64,000 bases of DNA from Hyperoodon ampullatus (Eukaryota > Chordata > Mammalia > Artiodactyla > Ziphiidae). The notes under the pieces were generated by a model. It did not search any database and was not told where the DNA came from. It saw only the letters and a program-made list of their open reading frames with translations. The stretch is from positions 930,001 through 994,000 of the forward strand of contig OX457072.1 in the NCBI GenBank assembly GCA_949752795.1, given 5' to 3'. This document shows, in pieces, positions 1-13,007 of the stretch. A program made the translations under genes and the position numbers. Numbering within the stretch: the first letter of the stretch is position 1; every line of letters begins with the position of its first letter.

Positions 1-2149
1 TGCCGAAGGGGTGGCATCACCAATGGGGCGACGGGAGATGCTTTGACCCTTCCTGACTCTTAGGTCCTGGGGTTCTGACACAAACCCACCGCAGGGCATC
101 ATCTTGGCTGAGCGTCCTCAGGTCACCTGCGTGGACAGTTCTTGTGTGATGAGTGACCCGGACTAGCCTGCTGCCTCTCGTTACGCTCCTGACCCTGCGT
201 GTTAACTGCCTTACCCCTCTTCCTCGGGGACTGCTGGCTTGCTAGGGCTAAATTCCTGCGTTTTACACCTGGTTTCAGAAGTCGTTGGTGAGTTTCCTAA
301 CCCTGTGGACACACCACCGAGTTGGGGTCAGAGGTGTGTCCCGAGGGGAGTGCTGTGACCCCGTGGAATGGGTTCTGCAGCCGTGAGGGAGACGCTTCAA
401 GGCCTGAACCGAAGTTTGTGTGCCGTAACCTTGCACTTTACTTTCCAGATGAGGATTTCTGGGACAAAGGAAATACAGGCAGTATCCGCCATGACTTGAC
501 CCTTGGAGCTGTGTCGTCTGAAGAGATCCGAGTCTAGTGTGACACTCTCGCTGATGGTGAAACAAACAAAGTCTGAAGCGAATAGATGCTTAATCATACT
601 AACCAACTGATCATTATTAATTAAGGATATTGATAAGAAATACTAAATAATAATAAATACAAAATAATTGATATTGGTAATAAATAACATGCTAAGCACT
701 GTCCTTTTGAAAATAATTATTCTTTTCATAAACTTTTTATTTTAGAAAGGTCTAGTCTTAAGTTTACAGAAAAGTTTCCAGCTGGGTCCTGATGATCCCG
801 TAGACCCCTCACGCAGCGCCCCGTCACTAACACTTGAGCTGATATTGACACGTTCTTCTCTGAAGCCTGTACTTTATTCAGGTTCCCTTAGCTTTTGCGT
901 AAAGCCCTCCCATCTACAAAACCCCAGTCGCTCAGACTCCCCTTATTTGGTGACAGCGACAGCTCTGGGGAGGGCTGGTCAGGTATTTTTTGTAGACTGT
1001 CCCTCTTTCTGGATTTGTCGGGTGTCTTTCTCATGATTAGGCTGGGGTTGTGGATTTTGGGAGGAAGACACAGCAGGAAAGGGCCCATCCTGTCCCGTAA
1101 CACCAAGGGCACACCTGCGGGATGACGGACAGGCCGCCCCTGAGGTTGAGCTGACTGCATGGGCGGGGGGTGTCTTTGTCAGGTTCTCTGCTGTGAGGTT
1201 AACTCCCCGGGTTCTGCACTTTCCATCCCGCGCTCTCTGGAGGGAACTCACTCTGCAAAGCCCACCGGGAAAGGACAGGGATCTACCCCACCCCACTGAG
1301 GGGGAGGTACCTGCATAAATTCCTGGCAATTCTTGTCTATCAGGCATTCATCTGTTCTCCACTTATTTAAACCTGCAACCACTTTTTTACATCATTAGGG
1401 GGTCATGGACGTTTGGTTTCTGCTTTGAGTTGTTCTGTGGTTTGAATCATTCTAGCCACTGGGACTCTCCACGGGCTCCTGTGTTTCTTTCTTCATAGCC
1501 GTCATTGTGTCTTTTGTGCTGTTTGTTGTTGTTTTCTCACTTCGCATGTCCTTACTCTCTGGGACACAAGAAGCTCGTGGCCTCGAGGCAGCATTTCTGA
1601 CATCTCTGGCTCTTTCACTGGGATGTGAGAAACCAAGGTCTGGGATCTAGGTGCACCCGGTGCTCCTGGGGGGTTACTGCTTCCAAACCCTCAGCTGCAG
1701 AGTAAGGAGGTGTGAGTGTGTAGTAACCCGTGTCTGCAGACACGCATATTTCTATATGAAATGGTCTGCATCTCGTTAAGCTAAACATAAGCCCACACTT
1801 AGGTCTCAGTCGGTCATCCTTTACCGTATGGAACATTCTAGGCTTCTCCCCTTGCTTGTCCAGTGGTGGGAAACCAGCCCCACATCTGCCACCCACACTG
1901 TTCAGCTCCAGGCTCTGTGTGTAGCGGTTTCAGAGCTGTTAACCCATCTGGGCTTCACTTCATCAACCAGAGCTCAGTTCTGTAACCAGAGAGTGTCTTT
2001 TACATTTTGTCTTACAGTCTCTGCTCATTAATGAGGTGAATTATGGGAGCGCCACTTTTTCCTATGCTCCTTTCACTGAAGTTGTTTTATACGTTCATAA
2101 AACACTTAGATTTTGGGGGTCACATTCTGTACTTTGCCCTGAGATTCCC
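1..2149. other. Intergenic, nothing recognised
   Basis: I see no gene, RNA gene or clear repeat. The stretch 600-760 is AT-rich with TAATAA-type simple sequence. Short open frames here match nothing I know. Confidence 0.6.
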
Positions 2150-3340
2150 TGACCTCCTAAAGAGATTTTTCAAAATTCGCATAAACATTGCCATGTGAAT
2201 GTTCACTCTTGGTGCTATCAAATTCTGTGGGTTTTGATAAGTGGGGAGGATCGTATACCCGCCAACATGGCACCATGCAGAATTCGTTCTCCACCTCACA
2301 GCACCCCTCCCAGGATCCACAGGCTCACCTTCCTATGGTTCCTCCTCCCAAACAGCTGGGATGACTGATTTGCTTTCTGGGGCTGTAGGATCACTGCCTT
2401 CGAATTGCATGTAAAAGGAACTCCAAAGTCTACAGAGTTTTCAACCTGGCTTTTTTCACTTAGAAACCTGAGTTTCATCCATGTTGCTGTGTGGGTTGAT
2501 ACTTCGTTTCTTTTTATCACCGAAAAGTATTCCCTTGGGTGTTTGCACCACGGTCTGTTTATCCACTCACCTTTGAGGAACATCTTGGCTGCTTCCATTT
2601 TTGGCGATTATGGTTAAAGCTGCTGTACACGCTTGTGTGCAGGTTTTTGTGGGCATAGTTTTCAATTCAGTAGGAGAACAATTGCTGGATTGTACATAAC
2701 ACTGTGTTTACTTTTATACGAAATTGCCAGCTATCTTCCACCGCGGCTGCATCGCTTGCATCCCCGCCTCTGGGACGTGGAATTCTTGTTGCTCCACAAC
2801 CTCACCCCGAGTTGTTACTGTTGGTTTTTGCTTCTTGGATTTTTTTCTGGGTTTTAACCATTTAAATATGCGTGTAGTGGTGTTTCATTCCTGCTTTAAT
2901 TTTCAGTTTTCTAATGAAAAAAGATATAGAACATCTCTCCAGCACTTATTTGCCATTTGAGTATCTTCTTTGGTGAAGTGTTCAGTTGTTTGTTTATTGT
3001 TGAATTTTAAGAGTTCTTTGTGTACTTCGGATACAGTCGTCTATCAGACACGCATTTTGCAAAGATTTTCTCCTCGTCTGTGGCTTGACTTGTTACTCCC
3101 TTAACAGAGTATTTTGCAGAGAAAAGGTAATTAATGTTGATAAAGTTCAGTTTAAAAAATTCTTCTTTCATGAATCATCTTGCATGTCTATTGGGTTTTG
3201 CCTCATGTATGTTAAAGCCCTTTTACTAGGTCCATAAGTATTTGGGATTGCAGTGTTCCCTCGATGAACTGAGTGACTGAAGAACATTCTTTATCATTTC
3301 TTGTGAGGCAAATTGGCTGGTGATGAGTTCTTTCAGCTTT
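2150..3340 (-). mobile_element. Old antisense L1 fragment
   Basis: The plus strand shows L1 3'-end phrases in reverse: a GTTGATACTTCG block, TTTTTATCACCGAAAAGTATTCC, and the region around TGGATTGTACATAAC, through to CAAAGATTTTCTCC. It is strongly diverged (an L1M-type age class is an inference) and has no coding capacity. Boundaries are approximate; related sequence may continue to about 3500. Confidence 0.7.
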
Positions 3341-6300
3341 TGTAGGTCTTAAAAGTCTTTATTTAGCCTTTATTTTTGAAAGGTTGCCCTCCCCTCCCCT
3401 GAATAGAATTCTACGTTGACAGTCTTTTGTTTCAGTGTTTTAAATATGTTGCTTCACTGTCTTTTGCTTGCATTGCTTTTGGTTAGAAATCTGCTCTCAT
3501 ACTTATCTTTGGTCCTCAAAGTAACATGCCTTTTTTTTTCTTTCTCAGTGTTTTGAAGATTTTTTCTTTATCAGACAGCTGGGGGGCAGGTGGCAGCTGG
3601 GCCTTGGTCCTAGTGGCCACACGTGGCCACGGGAGCTGGGGCATCTTGCGATCCGTGGCCTTTAAATTCAGTGAGTCGTGGTGTATGCAGTGCACGTGGA
3701 GCACCAGCTTAGTCGCAAGGAGGAAACGCTCGCTCCCCCGGGACTGGAGAGGAGCCCGAGAGAACCGGGGGTGAAGCTGCTGGGCTGCTGGTGTGGGTGA
3801 AGAGCTGTGCCCGTTCTCCCCGTTTCTTCACACTGCCTCCAGGGATGCCATTTGGTTTAACTGTATGTTGGAAACTAAATATCCCATGTAAAATTGGAGT
3901 CTCTTTCATCCCTTTTAAAATGTTGAATTTTGAACCTCTAGCATCCAGTCTGCGATCTGTAAATACTATTTCCTAACAAAGGAGACCAGAGTTTCTTGGA
4001 GGATCAGCTGATTCCAGGTCTGGGACAGGAAGAGCACGAGGTGAGGCCAGAACACGTTGTCACTGAGGAAATCAAGGACATAAAGTCCCCCGGGATTGTA
4101 TTGAGGGGCCCAGGGTCCAACCTGAAGATGGATGGCTCTTGGGTGGTTTGGGATAGTGACTGTGACAGATCGGACCTTACCAGGTACGGCTCACGCCTCC
4201 TCCCCGACACCTGCGTTGTGACAGAAAGTCCTCCTTGTTCACTCAGCGGCTGAGCTTATTCCCCATCCTCTCTTGCCACCTGTGTCCCCAGATTAGCCCA
4301 AGAGCCCTGAAGGCGGGGATCCGTCACTGGACCCTACATAGTCACTCAACAAATATGAACTGAATGATAAGTAAGTGCACAGAATAAGCCAGGGTGCCCC
4401 GAGACAGTGACACCGAAGGGTGGAGGGGCTCTCACTCTTCCTTCAGGTCAGGGGACCCCTGGAGAATGTCAAGGAGAAGAAATCCTTTCCCTGCAGAAAC
4501 AGTCACACGTTTACAGCACAAACACAAAGCTCCCTCTGCACCCACGGAAGGGTCAGGACTCACTGTGATCCGTTCCCAGCATGGACCCACCAGCCACTTT
4601 CATAAAACAAGATTGACTGTGGCAGAGGTTTCCTACCCAATCAAGCTGACACATTAAAAAATTACCAAAAGAGAAAGAACCTTTGGAACCGAATCTTTTA
4701 TGGTACGATTAGAAAGCATTTTATAAAAATGTCATACTTTACCTTATGTAGTCCATAGTTTTGTCACATTTTGATGGATAGGTTAAAACTTGGAGTCTCC
4801 TTAAGTAACAAAAATCCCCACTGATCTAGTGTCTTTATTTTTTTGCAATAAGATTTACTTAATTAAGCCTAAAGTTAAAATATGAATGCTTGTCCAGAAA
4901 GTTTTAGCAAGTTCCATTTCAGCAAGGTTTTTTTAAGCTACAAAATGGTCATGTCTTCAGTACATTTGTAGCCAGCTTTTCAACACACACTTAGAAAAAG
5001 GGTGTGGTGCAACCCCCTAAGAGAAGCAGACTCATTCAGTCTCAATACACCCCATTCCTACTCTTTCACCCACATCTTGCTCAGCTTTTTCCTTTTTCTT
5101 TTGCATCCGATGGTTTATTGCTTAATTTTGATCTTGAGGTGTCAGCTGTGTCTGACAGCTGAGTCTTTCCATGTGCAAAACTGAAAGTGTATCTTGTTGC
5201 CAGGTTTGTACTCACAGAACTTTATCTACTGAATACATTCTAGCTGCTGTTAACTGCTATGGAAGTGACATCAGAGAGAAGGGGCTTATTCACATCTCAG
5301 AGACTCAAAGTAGGATGATTACACGGAGCCGGATGACCCTTTGGGTGTCTGTGCAACACCCAGCAGCTGGGCTCTCGGGTTTACATTTCATTTACATCAA
5401 AGGCCTGGCCAAACCCAGAGTGATGTTCCCGGATGGATGGCTATCCTTTGATAAGGGCGTGTGGGGCGTGTCCTTGGCTGTTACAAAGGTCACGTGGGGG
5501 TTCAGTGTGGTTTTATGGAAGAAAATTGCATTAGAACATTAGAGGACGTGGTTTCAAGTCACACTAGAAGATTGTGACTTTTCCAGTTAAAGCTGGCGAA
5601 TGCTTTGGGCGGCCCTGAACCCAGGTGGGAGGTGCTGCTTCCATGACCCGTTCACACAGAACAGTGACCTTGACCTTCACCCACTCAGTGTCCAGGTCAC
5701 TTGTGTTGGGTCCTCTGTCACAGCGTCACCTACAGACAGGCCCGGGAAGACACACAATGTGTTGAAGGAGAAAACTCAGCACGGTGATGTCCCGTTGCTC
5801 TTTTGTTCGGGGGCGGGGGAGGAGGTCAGATCAGCGAGATCCGCCCCCCCACAACCAGTGTCTGAGGCTGTCGTGTGTTGGGGGGAGGGCGGAAGCCGGT
5901 ACGAGACACCTACCTACGCATGGCTGCCTTTGACAGAAGGGGAGGGTCTCCTGAGCCTCACGACCGTGCCTGGGCCCGGGGGTTATTCCCCCCATCCCCC
6001 GACTTGTCCGTCCTGCTCTTAGAGGCAGACTTTGAATCTGCACGAGATTAGCGACGTGCAGTCCGAGCACTGAGCCGCGAGGGTTGTTTTCTGGCTGTTT
6101 CTCTCATGCTGCGCCTCCGTGCTGGGCCCAGCAGTGCGGCCCCTCACTTAGTGCCTCTGCCCTCCGGCCCTGCAATGCTATGGGACAGGACCAACATTCT
6201 TCCCGTTATTTTAATGTTTTCTTTCATGTTCAGCACGATGATTGTGTTAGCTTTCGTTTTGCCTTTGCAAAATGAGCCTTTCTGTTTTCCTTCAAGGAAG

Positions 6301-9300
6301 ATGTGTTACAGTTGGAAGTAAACGGATTTCTCATCATGTCGCCTTTCTTTTGAGACGGGGGACTGTGGAAATTTTCAGTTATTTATTTGCTTGGGCAACC
6401 TTCAGTGTTTCCTCTTCCCCCCGTGTCTCCCACAGAGAAGGCTGACAAACTCTAGGGAAAAGACACATAAAACTTTTAACATTAAATTTCTGGGTTTTTC
6501 CCCCTACGCTTAAAAATCTTAGGATTGTTATTCTTCCTGGGTTGATGGCCAAATAGTTCTTTAAAATTATAGCCTTTGCTTCCTGTTTTCCAGGGTTATC
6601 TGAAATCAAGTCCTCAAATATAGACCAGTTGCAAAACACGGGCTTAAATTAGTCGGCTCGGGGCCCAGGGACGGTACTGTCCCAGGCAGGTGGCCCCGCT
6701 CGTGTGCGCAGCTGCCGGACCACGCGGAACGGCCCGTGACCTGCCGAGGGCTGCGTCTCTGGTCCTGAAGCTACAGCCGACTCCCCCCACCTGGAAGGGG
6801 GGCATCCCCTCCTTCGTTGACAGTCATCCTGTCTGGGTACCAAGAAGGAGGACGTGGGAGTCCCTTCCATGTGCTCCCTGTGACACGACCCTCCCTGGGC
6901 TGGAGGCGTCTTGGGGGTCCCCTCCGTGATGTGTGTTCGTGGGGCCTCCTGCTGTGTTGGTGCCGTGGGCAGGACACGTTTCTATGTCACTAGACGCCCC
7001 CATGCACAGTCTCAGTCCCCGTCCGAATACAGTAGCTGAACAAGTTCCTGTGCTGACGATGCCAGGGATGAGGGGGAGAAGTGGCCGCGCGCAGGGGAAG
7101 CCTGAGGACGCGGTTGGGAGTGAAGCCGGTGCTCTGACCTGTCTCTATAGCCAGACACCGAAGAGCCAGCCGGTTACCTTCCTCCATTGGACACGAGAGC
7201 ACTGGCAGGCTGGCGGAGTGGACGGGCCCACACCACTCGGGGCAGCTCCCTTCCCTGATCGCGGGGCCGCTGGTCCAGCTGCAGATGGACGTCGCCGACC
7301 AGGGACGGAAATGCACCTGTGGCCTGGAGGGCTCCTCGCTGGCTGGTCTGCAGGGCTCGGCTGCTCTGTGCCACAGGCCGCGTGCACCTGGCTGGGTGGT
7401 CCTCACACCAGACCCCGCCTGCCCATCACCAGGCTCAGGGCTCGGCGTGATGTGTGGAGGGTCCACTGGGCTGCTGCCTACCCAGCACCTCTCAGCCTGG
7501 ACACCCTGCCCCCAGAGGGGTGTCCATGTCCCTCATGGTCACAGAGCTGTGTGTGTCACCATGAGCCATCCGCAGCGGGGCTCTCGGCTGACTCTGGGAG
7601 ATGGCGCTCAGCTGGGGACTGTTGGCGAGGCCAATGGCCGTGCCGGTGGCCCGATGGCCGTGTCGGTGACCTGGTGGCCCGATGGCCGTGCCGGTGGCCC
7701 GATGGCCGTGTCGGTGACCTGGTGGCCCCATGGCCGTGCTGGTGACCCGATGACCTGAGCACCCCGACTCTGCCCCTTGGTGCCCAGCGGTGACATCTTC
7801 ACTTGTTTCCATGATCTTGGAATCTAGCAACGAAACGCTTGTGTCCAAGTCTTTGCTTCCGACCCCTGGTTCATTTCTGGCTGAAAGTCTCAGGCCAGGA
7901 AGCCAGCAATAAACTCCCACGGTTCTGGGGGCCGCTTGGCCGTGGACATGCCTGGCCCGCCCTGAGACGTGGCCTCCCGTGACTGGGGTCAGCAGGAGCT
8001 GGCTGCCCCCGAGGGCTGCCGGGAGGAGGAGGCATCTCCTTCCCTCCGTCTCCCTCTCATCTGCCGGCCTTAGTGCTGCCTCTCAGATCCCAGCCCAGTG
8101 GGACTCGGGGCCTAGGCAGGCGAGGCTGGGAGGGCCTCGTGGAAGAATTAGGAAGCCCTTGTCACCTCTCATCACTTTTAAGCAGTCCATTTCCCTGGAA
8201 ACTCACGCATGTTGGACCAGACAAGCTGTCAGCCTCTGAGGGGCCTTTCTCTGATGTGCACGGCCTCTCCCCTGTTTACTTAGACCCTGCCCGACGGTCA
8301 GATTCTGTCAGACCCAGTGGTTCACGGGTTGTCTGCAAACCCTGCCACTCCCCTCAGGGGCATCATTGAAAGAAATAATGGTGAGAAAACACTCGAGGAT
8401 GTGCAGGTTGACTGACCCCACAGCCGGGAGGGAAGGGGGCTGTGGCGTCCGGGCCGAGCTGCCCTGCCACCCTGGGACCGGCCTTCTTCTGCAGCTGGAG
8501 GGGGGCATCGGCATCTGGGAGGAGAAGCAGGCCATCTGCCGTGTTTACACGGAGACGGGAGGCCCACGCAAAGGAGCACGTGTGTCTGGAAAGAGAAGGA
8601 GTCGCTTCTGAGTACCACGGCAGCGCCGCTATAGTTAAAAGGTCTGGCAGAGTTTCCATTATAAACTCATTTTCAGGGGTTTAAAACTCTGCCGTAAAGA
8701 CTTCAGGCTAGAGCTTGGCAGCCCGGGTGCACCTGGGAACAGAGCTCTCTCCCTGCCGTGTCCTTGCAGCCCAGCTTCTGCTCTGTTCCCACCCTGTCTG
8801 CGTCCTGGGGAGCCAGGGGCAGGCCAGAGCCCCCAGGGCAGGGGGAGGGCTCCGGTGCCCGGGAAGGAGAGTCTGGCCAGCAGCCCTTTACTGGATGTGA
8901 AGCTTGGTCTGCATACGACGCTTTCTCAGACGGTGTAAGTGGCTCCTGGGATCCCAGGGACTAAGGTCCAGACACCACTGGACACGGACGTAGGTGGGAA
9001 AATGCAATTAGCCCCAAAGGCTGGTGTCTGGGAGCTGACACTTGGTACAGCCAGCGCCTCCGCGGCCCGTCCCCAGCAAGGCTGCCGCCCCAAGAGACTA
9101 AGCTCACCGAGGAGAGCAGTGCTTTGATCCAGAAAGTGAACGATCAAAACAAAATTAGCAAATTCGGCGCAGGGTTACCGGAAAATGATCAGAATACGAG
9201 CAGAGCATTTCCAGAGTTAATCGTAGGCTGACAAAGCAAATTTTGAGGGAAATGTCTTTCTCTCATTTAATAAGAGCAGCATGTGGGGAATTTAATCAAC

Positions 9301-11043
9301 ACTCATGTTTGATGGGCATCAGCCTAAACTGAGGGCCAGTCTGACGGTGAGCGAAACCTCGGCTGGTCTCCGGGACAAGCCTCTCTCCAGGTGGGGCCCC
9401 CGGGCCCTGCAGGTGACCTGCCAGGACCCCTGAGGTTGTGCTAGTGTGTGAGCCCGCATCTCTTCGGTCCCAACAACTTCTGCTCTCCCATGATGAGATC
9501 ATCTCCGCTTCGGTCACATTCCTGCATCAGCTACAAACGCCTGCCTTTTCCTTGAGTAACAGGTTGTCACCAGAGACATCCTGAATAGTTACGGAAGAAG
9601 AAAGATCCATCAGACAATAGATCAGGAAGGTTAACAGAGCCTAGAAAACAGAGCCAAGAGCTTTTAAATTAGAAACTGTGAACGGTGAACTGGAGGCCGT
9701 GCCCAGCTGGACGGATGCTCTGCCGGGAGGTGAGGATCCCGTCCATCCACGTGTTCAGCGGCCGTGGTGAGTGGTCGGGGTGAGCCCAAAGGTTAAGGAA
9801 AGGCCTCAGTCCTCAGTCACGGATCGTGCTGGTCTCCAGCTAGTGTCACCTCAGCATCACTGTGTCGTTCCTACACGGGTCGATTCAGTCTTACCAAAGG
9901 GAAAATGACTAGCAATCACCACTTACTCAATTTTGTCAGAAACAGGCCTTGACTGATGTGCAGGACACAGGCTGAGCTCCCTAAGGAAGCAAGTCACTGA
10001 GAAAACTGGCCCTTCAGTCTCAGTCGAGCCCAGAGCCTAAGAAAGTAAGAAATAAGAGGTGGGTCTGCTCTCCATGGCCCCGGCCTCAGTGTGGATCCCA
10101 GGGAGCAGTGAGGGCTGGAGATGTTGTTTTAATTGCACGTTTACCTTCCTCCCAGGGTGCGGCGTAAACCAGGTGAGGTTCAAAACAGTGAAATTCACAG
10201 TTCCCTTCCAGGCCAGGGCGTGATGGTCGGATGAATCAGAATATTTTAAAAGAAAATTAAGTTCATTGAAACACCCTCCTTATCTCATCAGGCATAAGGC
10301 TTTCTGGAGCAGTGAGACGTTGGTCGAGTGTCTGCTTAGTTTTGTTTTGGAGACAAGTAGACACCCAAGGGGGGGCCCTGGGGAGTTGGCTGGACTCTCC
10401 CCTCCGACAATGCCTCCCGCACAGGGGCGGCTTCCTTGCCCTTCTCTCTGCTCTGCAGGCCCCTCATCATCCTGTAGGGACCATGGGCAGCAAGACCCAT
10501 AAAGGCACAGTAACTGTTACTTACAAGAGAACCAACAAGCCAGCGAACAAGGAGATGCCAGCCCTCACCGGGGTGCTCGGGCACTTTACAGCTTGAACTG
10601 TTTCCTACCCCGGTGTTAGAGGCCTGGGCCTTGAAGAGACCCAGCAGTTTGCAGACCCTGCCCTGATTCGGAAAGACAGCAGCACTGCACTTCCTTTGCA
10701 ATTAATGCTTGGTTGAGAAGCTTGTTGCTCATTCTGAATGAATACTCTTCAAGAGGGACATTAGAAACCTTTTATTTCATCTTTAAGTCTCACAGATTTA
10801 TATCAGCTCCTTGCAGCCAGTAATCCTTTTCTCCCAGATTAAACGGGACATATGTGCGTTACTCAGCAGAGTGGCCTTCTATGAGCGGGAGATTTCTATG
10901 AGCTTTCAAACAACGCCTGCATTGATTTTGCCTCTTATTGACGTTGCTGATTAAGCTCAGTCACCACTGGTTTCTTTTTCTGTTTGGCTTTAATCCTGAA
11001 GTGTCCAGGGCCTCAGGCCATCCACAGTGGGGAAGATCCACGT
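3341..11043. other. Intergenic, no gene recognised
   Basis: Apart from the 48-bp minisatellite, this is unique-looking sequence. GC rises between about 5.8 and 9.0 kb, where longer open frames occur on both strands (for example 6933-7745 plus and 7466-6990 minus) without domains. A possible distant L1 continuation covers 3340-3500. Confidence 0.55.
7632..7756 (+). repeat. 48-bp minisatellite
   Basis: A composite unit made of GATGGCCGTGCCGGTGGCCC plus a 28-nt variant is repeated from 7632 and 7681, with a third partial copy at 7729, at exact 48-bp steps. The two halves of the unit are themselves related. Confidence 0.85.
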
Positions 11044-11055
11044 AGGATGGTTTTT

Positions 11056-11233
11056 TTTTTTGTTTTTTTTTTTTTTTGCAGTACGCGGGCCTCTCACTGC
11101 TGTGGCCTCTCCCGTTGCGGAGCACAGGCTCCAGACGCGCAGGCTCAGCGGCCATGGCTCACGGGCCTGGCACGAACCCGTGTCCTCCGCATCGGCAGGC
11201 GGACTCTCAACCACTGCCCCACCAGGGAAGCCC
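11056..11233 (-). mobile_element. CHR-type SINE
   Basis: A T-rich run at the left and the tRNA-derived head CCACCAGGGAAGCC at the right show minus orientation. The body contains GGCCTCTCCCGTTGCGG and GCTCAGCGGCCATGG, typical of cetartiodactyl CHR SINEs. Direct repeats AGGATGGTTTTT flank it at 11044-11055 and 11234-11245. Confidence 0.9.
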
Positions 11234-11245
11234 AGGATGGTTTTT

Positions 11246-12569
11246 AAATACATTTTTTCTTATTAAGTCGCCAAGCTGGGCACAGGGTGGGTAGTTTTAT
11301 CGGGGGTAAAGTTTTAGCAGTTGTACACCTGCGTCCAGTCATGGGTAGTGACTTCTCTCCGAGTAGGATGGCGGGGTGGGGAGAGCCGTCTTGCTTTCAG
11401 GTAGAACTGAGTGACTTTGGGACTGGATAAGAGTCCACATTTTTCACCCAAGAGCTGGGAGGGTGAGGAGGGGATGGGTGGGACATCCCAGTGCTTGACC
11501 AGAGGGGGCTTGTGGGTGTCAAGTTCCCACAGCGTTTTCTTTTCAATTTTAATCATTCTTATTTCTACTACACAATACGTCCCGTTTCACTTTGAGAACT
11601 GACCTGTAATTCTGTAATAAAGTGAAGCCCTTGTCCCAGGAAGGTGGCCTTGATTCCCAGAGCCCACCCCAAGCCCCCAGGGGCTGTGTCCCCTGCTCAG
11701 GACCCCAGCCTGTAACACAAGGGTCGCGCCACCCCCCGCTCGGCAGCCGTGGCTCAGTACCGCCCTGGATCCCTCTCGTGACACCCGGATGCTCTGGTCC
11801 CCACAGGGCACGTGGCCCTGCAGCACGCCGGCTCCACCAAGGCCGCCAAGCAGTTATCTCCAGGGGCAGGTCCCCGGCGCCCAGGGGATGGTTCTCACGC
11901 TGGTGCCAGCGCTTCCTTTTATCTGGAGATGACTGTCTGCCACTGTTCTCCCGGGCGTCACCTCCCCCTGTCCCAGCACTGACTGGTGGCCATGTCACCT
12001 GTTCGCCTGTCTCTCCCCGACACACAGGCTCCCAGGCACTGACTGCACCTTGGGTAGTCACAGTCCCTCTGCAGTCAATTTTGTGCGGGTTTCTCTCCAT
12101 CACTGCCACACAGCCATCCTGTGCCCAATCCTTTGTGGTCACTGTCACTTGTCCAAGATGCAGTGTGCCTTTGTGGAGCAGGTGTGGAAGGGACTTCTGG
12201 GCGGGACGGGATGTGGGAGCTGGGTCCCATGTCAGTGATGGAGGCGCTGGACCTGGAAGGTTGAGTTCAGGTGCTCGGGCCCTGGGGAGCTCTAGGCTGC
12301 GTTGCGCGGACATTGTCGATAAATGTCTCAGCAGAGCTGGCCGCGCCCGTGAGCTTTGTTTTCTCCTCTTCTCGGACCCACGCCTAAGTAGGGCAGACGC
12401 TCAGTTGGTTCAGCTGCATCTCTAGGAAGAAATGGTCCACACACAGCTACATAAAATTACAAAATAATGCTTTAATTTTTCAGATATAAAATGTAAATTG
12501 CTTCCCTGGGAATCAGAGTTGAGATTAAGGATTGCATATTGCTTAAATATTGTGTTGTACCAGGAATGT
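11246..12569. other. Intergenic, GC-rich, no gene recognised
   Basis: Overlapping open frames run on both strands (11622-12425 plus, 12313-11549 minus). Neither has a recognisable domain or splice context, and their overlap points to low stop-codon density rather than coding. Confidence 0.55.
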
Positions 12570-12622
12570 TTAATAATAGCTAATAGTAGTTACCATTTAT
12601 TTAGCCCCTCTTTTTTTTGGTG
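12570..12622 (-). repeat. MIR-like relic interrupted by the young L1
   Basis: AATAATAGCTAATAGTAG followed by a TTTATTTAGC motif resembles the end of a MIR. A MIR-like piece with TACATGAGAAAATTGAGGC appears on the other side of the L1 from about 16554 to 16590. The L1 seems to have landed in an older MIR. Homology is judged by eye. Confidence 0.4.
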
Positions 12623-13007
12623 GGGTGGGACTTTTTTCTTTTTAACATCTTTATTGGAGTATAATTGCTTTACAATGGTGTGTTAGTTTCTGCTTTATAA
12701 CAAAGTGAATTAGCTATACATATACATATGTCCCCATATCTCTTCCCTCTTGCACCTCCCTCCCTCCCACCCTCCCTATCCCACCCCTCTAGGTGGTCAC
12801 AAAGCACCAAGATGATCTCCCAGTGCTATGCAGCTGCTTCCCACTAGCTATCTATTTTATGTTTGGTAGTGTATATATGTCCATGCCACTCTCTCACTTT
12901 GTCACAGCTTACCCTTCCCCCTCCCCATATTCTCAAGTCCATTCTCTGGTAGGTCTGTGTCTTTATTCCCATCTTGCCCCTAGGTCCTTCATGACCTTTT
13001 TTTTTTT

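Noticed and set aside
6933..7758. Plus-strand open frames of 270 and 157 codons
   Set aside because: The 3' part is translated minisatellite and the rest has no family resemblance.
10484..10596. Short frame beginning MGSKTHKGTVTVTYK as a small gene or processed pseudogene
   Set aside because: I cannot match it to any family, and there is no A-tail, target duplication or splice context.
11549..12425. Overlapping open frames of 254 (minus) and 267 (plus) codons
   Set aside because: They cover each other on opposite strands, have no recognisable domain, and show no evidence of exons.
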